Part shown: positions 5,177-5,183 of the stretch, in pieces
Layout: each line of letters starts with the position of its first letter
How positions within the stretch are numbered: the stretch's first letter is position 1
DNA from: Thermoplasmata archaeon
GTDB lineage: Archaea; Thermoplasmatota; Thermoplasmata; Thermoplasmatales; Thermoplasmataceae
Assembly: GCA_021816385.1 (NCBI GenBank)
Contig: JAKAYJ010000089.1
Span: 1-5,183, forward strand
Length of the DNA stretch: 5,183 nucleotides
Direction of reading: 5' to 3'
Program-made: the position numbers and the translations under genes
Notes under the pieces: generated by a model
Seen by the model: only the letters and a program-made list of their open reading frames with translations
Told to the model about the DNA's origin: nothing
Database searches by the model: none

Positions 5177-5183
5177 ATCGGAA
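5175..5183 (+). other. Apparent sequencing-adapter remnant at the window end
   Basis: The last nine bases, agatcggaa, equal the first nine bases of the common Illumina TruSeq read-through adapter. Their position flush with the end of the sequence favours untrimmed adapter over genomic DNA. The first two of these bases complete the TAG that ends the ParB-like frame. Confidence 0.6.

Noticed and set aside
1..5183. CRISPR array, insertion sequence or inverted terminal repeats
   Set aside because: No regularly spaced repeats, transposase motifs or terminal inverted repeats were found when reading both strands by eye.

Overview
The window looks like a fragment of an archaeal chromosome, probably of the Thermoplasmata type, and it may be a complete short contig. 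Three things point to Archaea. TATA-type boxes sit 22-30 bp in front of start codons or tRNA ends, as expected for leaderless transcripts. The two tRNA genes lack an encoded CCA and have archaeal-style T-arms. The M48 protease has an archaeal HtpX-like layout. The lineage is an inference, not a demonstration.

Bases 1-1660 look like ordinary chromosome. They hold the last 60 codons of an unrecognised, probably exported protein, an intact membrane M48 (HtpX-like) metalloprotease, and two tRNA genes transcribed away from each other: tRNA-Gly(GCC) on the minus strand and tRNA-Arg(UCG) on the plus strand, each with its own TATA box.

Bases 1660-2400, just 3' of tRNA-Arg, look like a decaying accessory region. 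They hold a plus-strand remnant with two in-frame stops, then a minus-strand two-gene unit. That unit starts with an intact 59-residue protein resembling small archaeal ribbon-helix-helix (RHH) antitoxin-type proteins. It overlaps by ATGA a second gene of about 104 codons that is broken by one missing base.

Bases 2400-3703 hold a plus-strand pair: a 71-residue RHH protein followed 40 bp later by a 345-residue TIR-domain protein with a probable TTG start. One palindromic TATA box lies between this pair and the minus-strand unit, at leaderless distance from both start codons. A 10-bp-phased direct repeat beside it is a candidate operator. The layout suggests an antitoxin-like repressor controlling a TIR (NAD-cleaving type) effector, so this is a candidate defence or abortive-infection module.

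Bases 3704 to the end hold a second transcription unit: a strong TATA box, a possible 20-codon leader ORF, and a ParB/Srx-type protein with a proline-rich linker and a helical C-terminal domain. The last nine bases match the start of the common Illumina read-through adapter, and the apparent stop codon of this gene lies partly inside them. The gene is therefore probably cut off by the contig end rather than finished.
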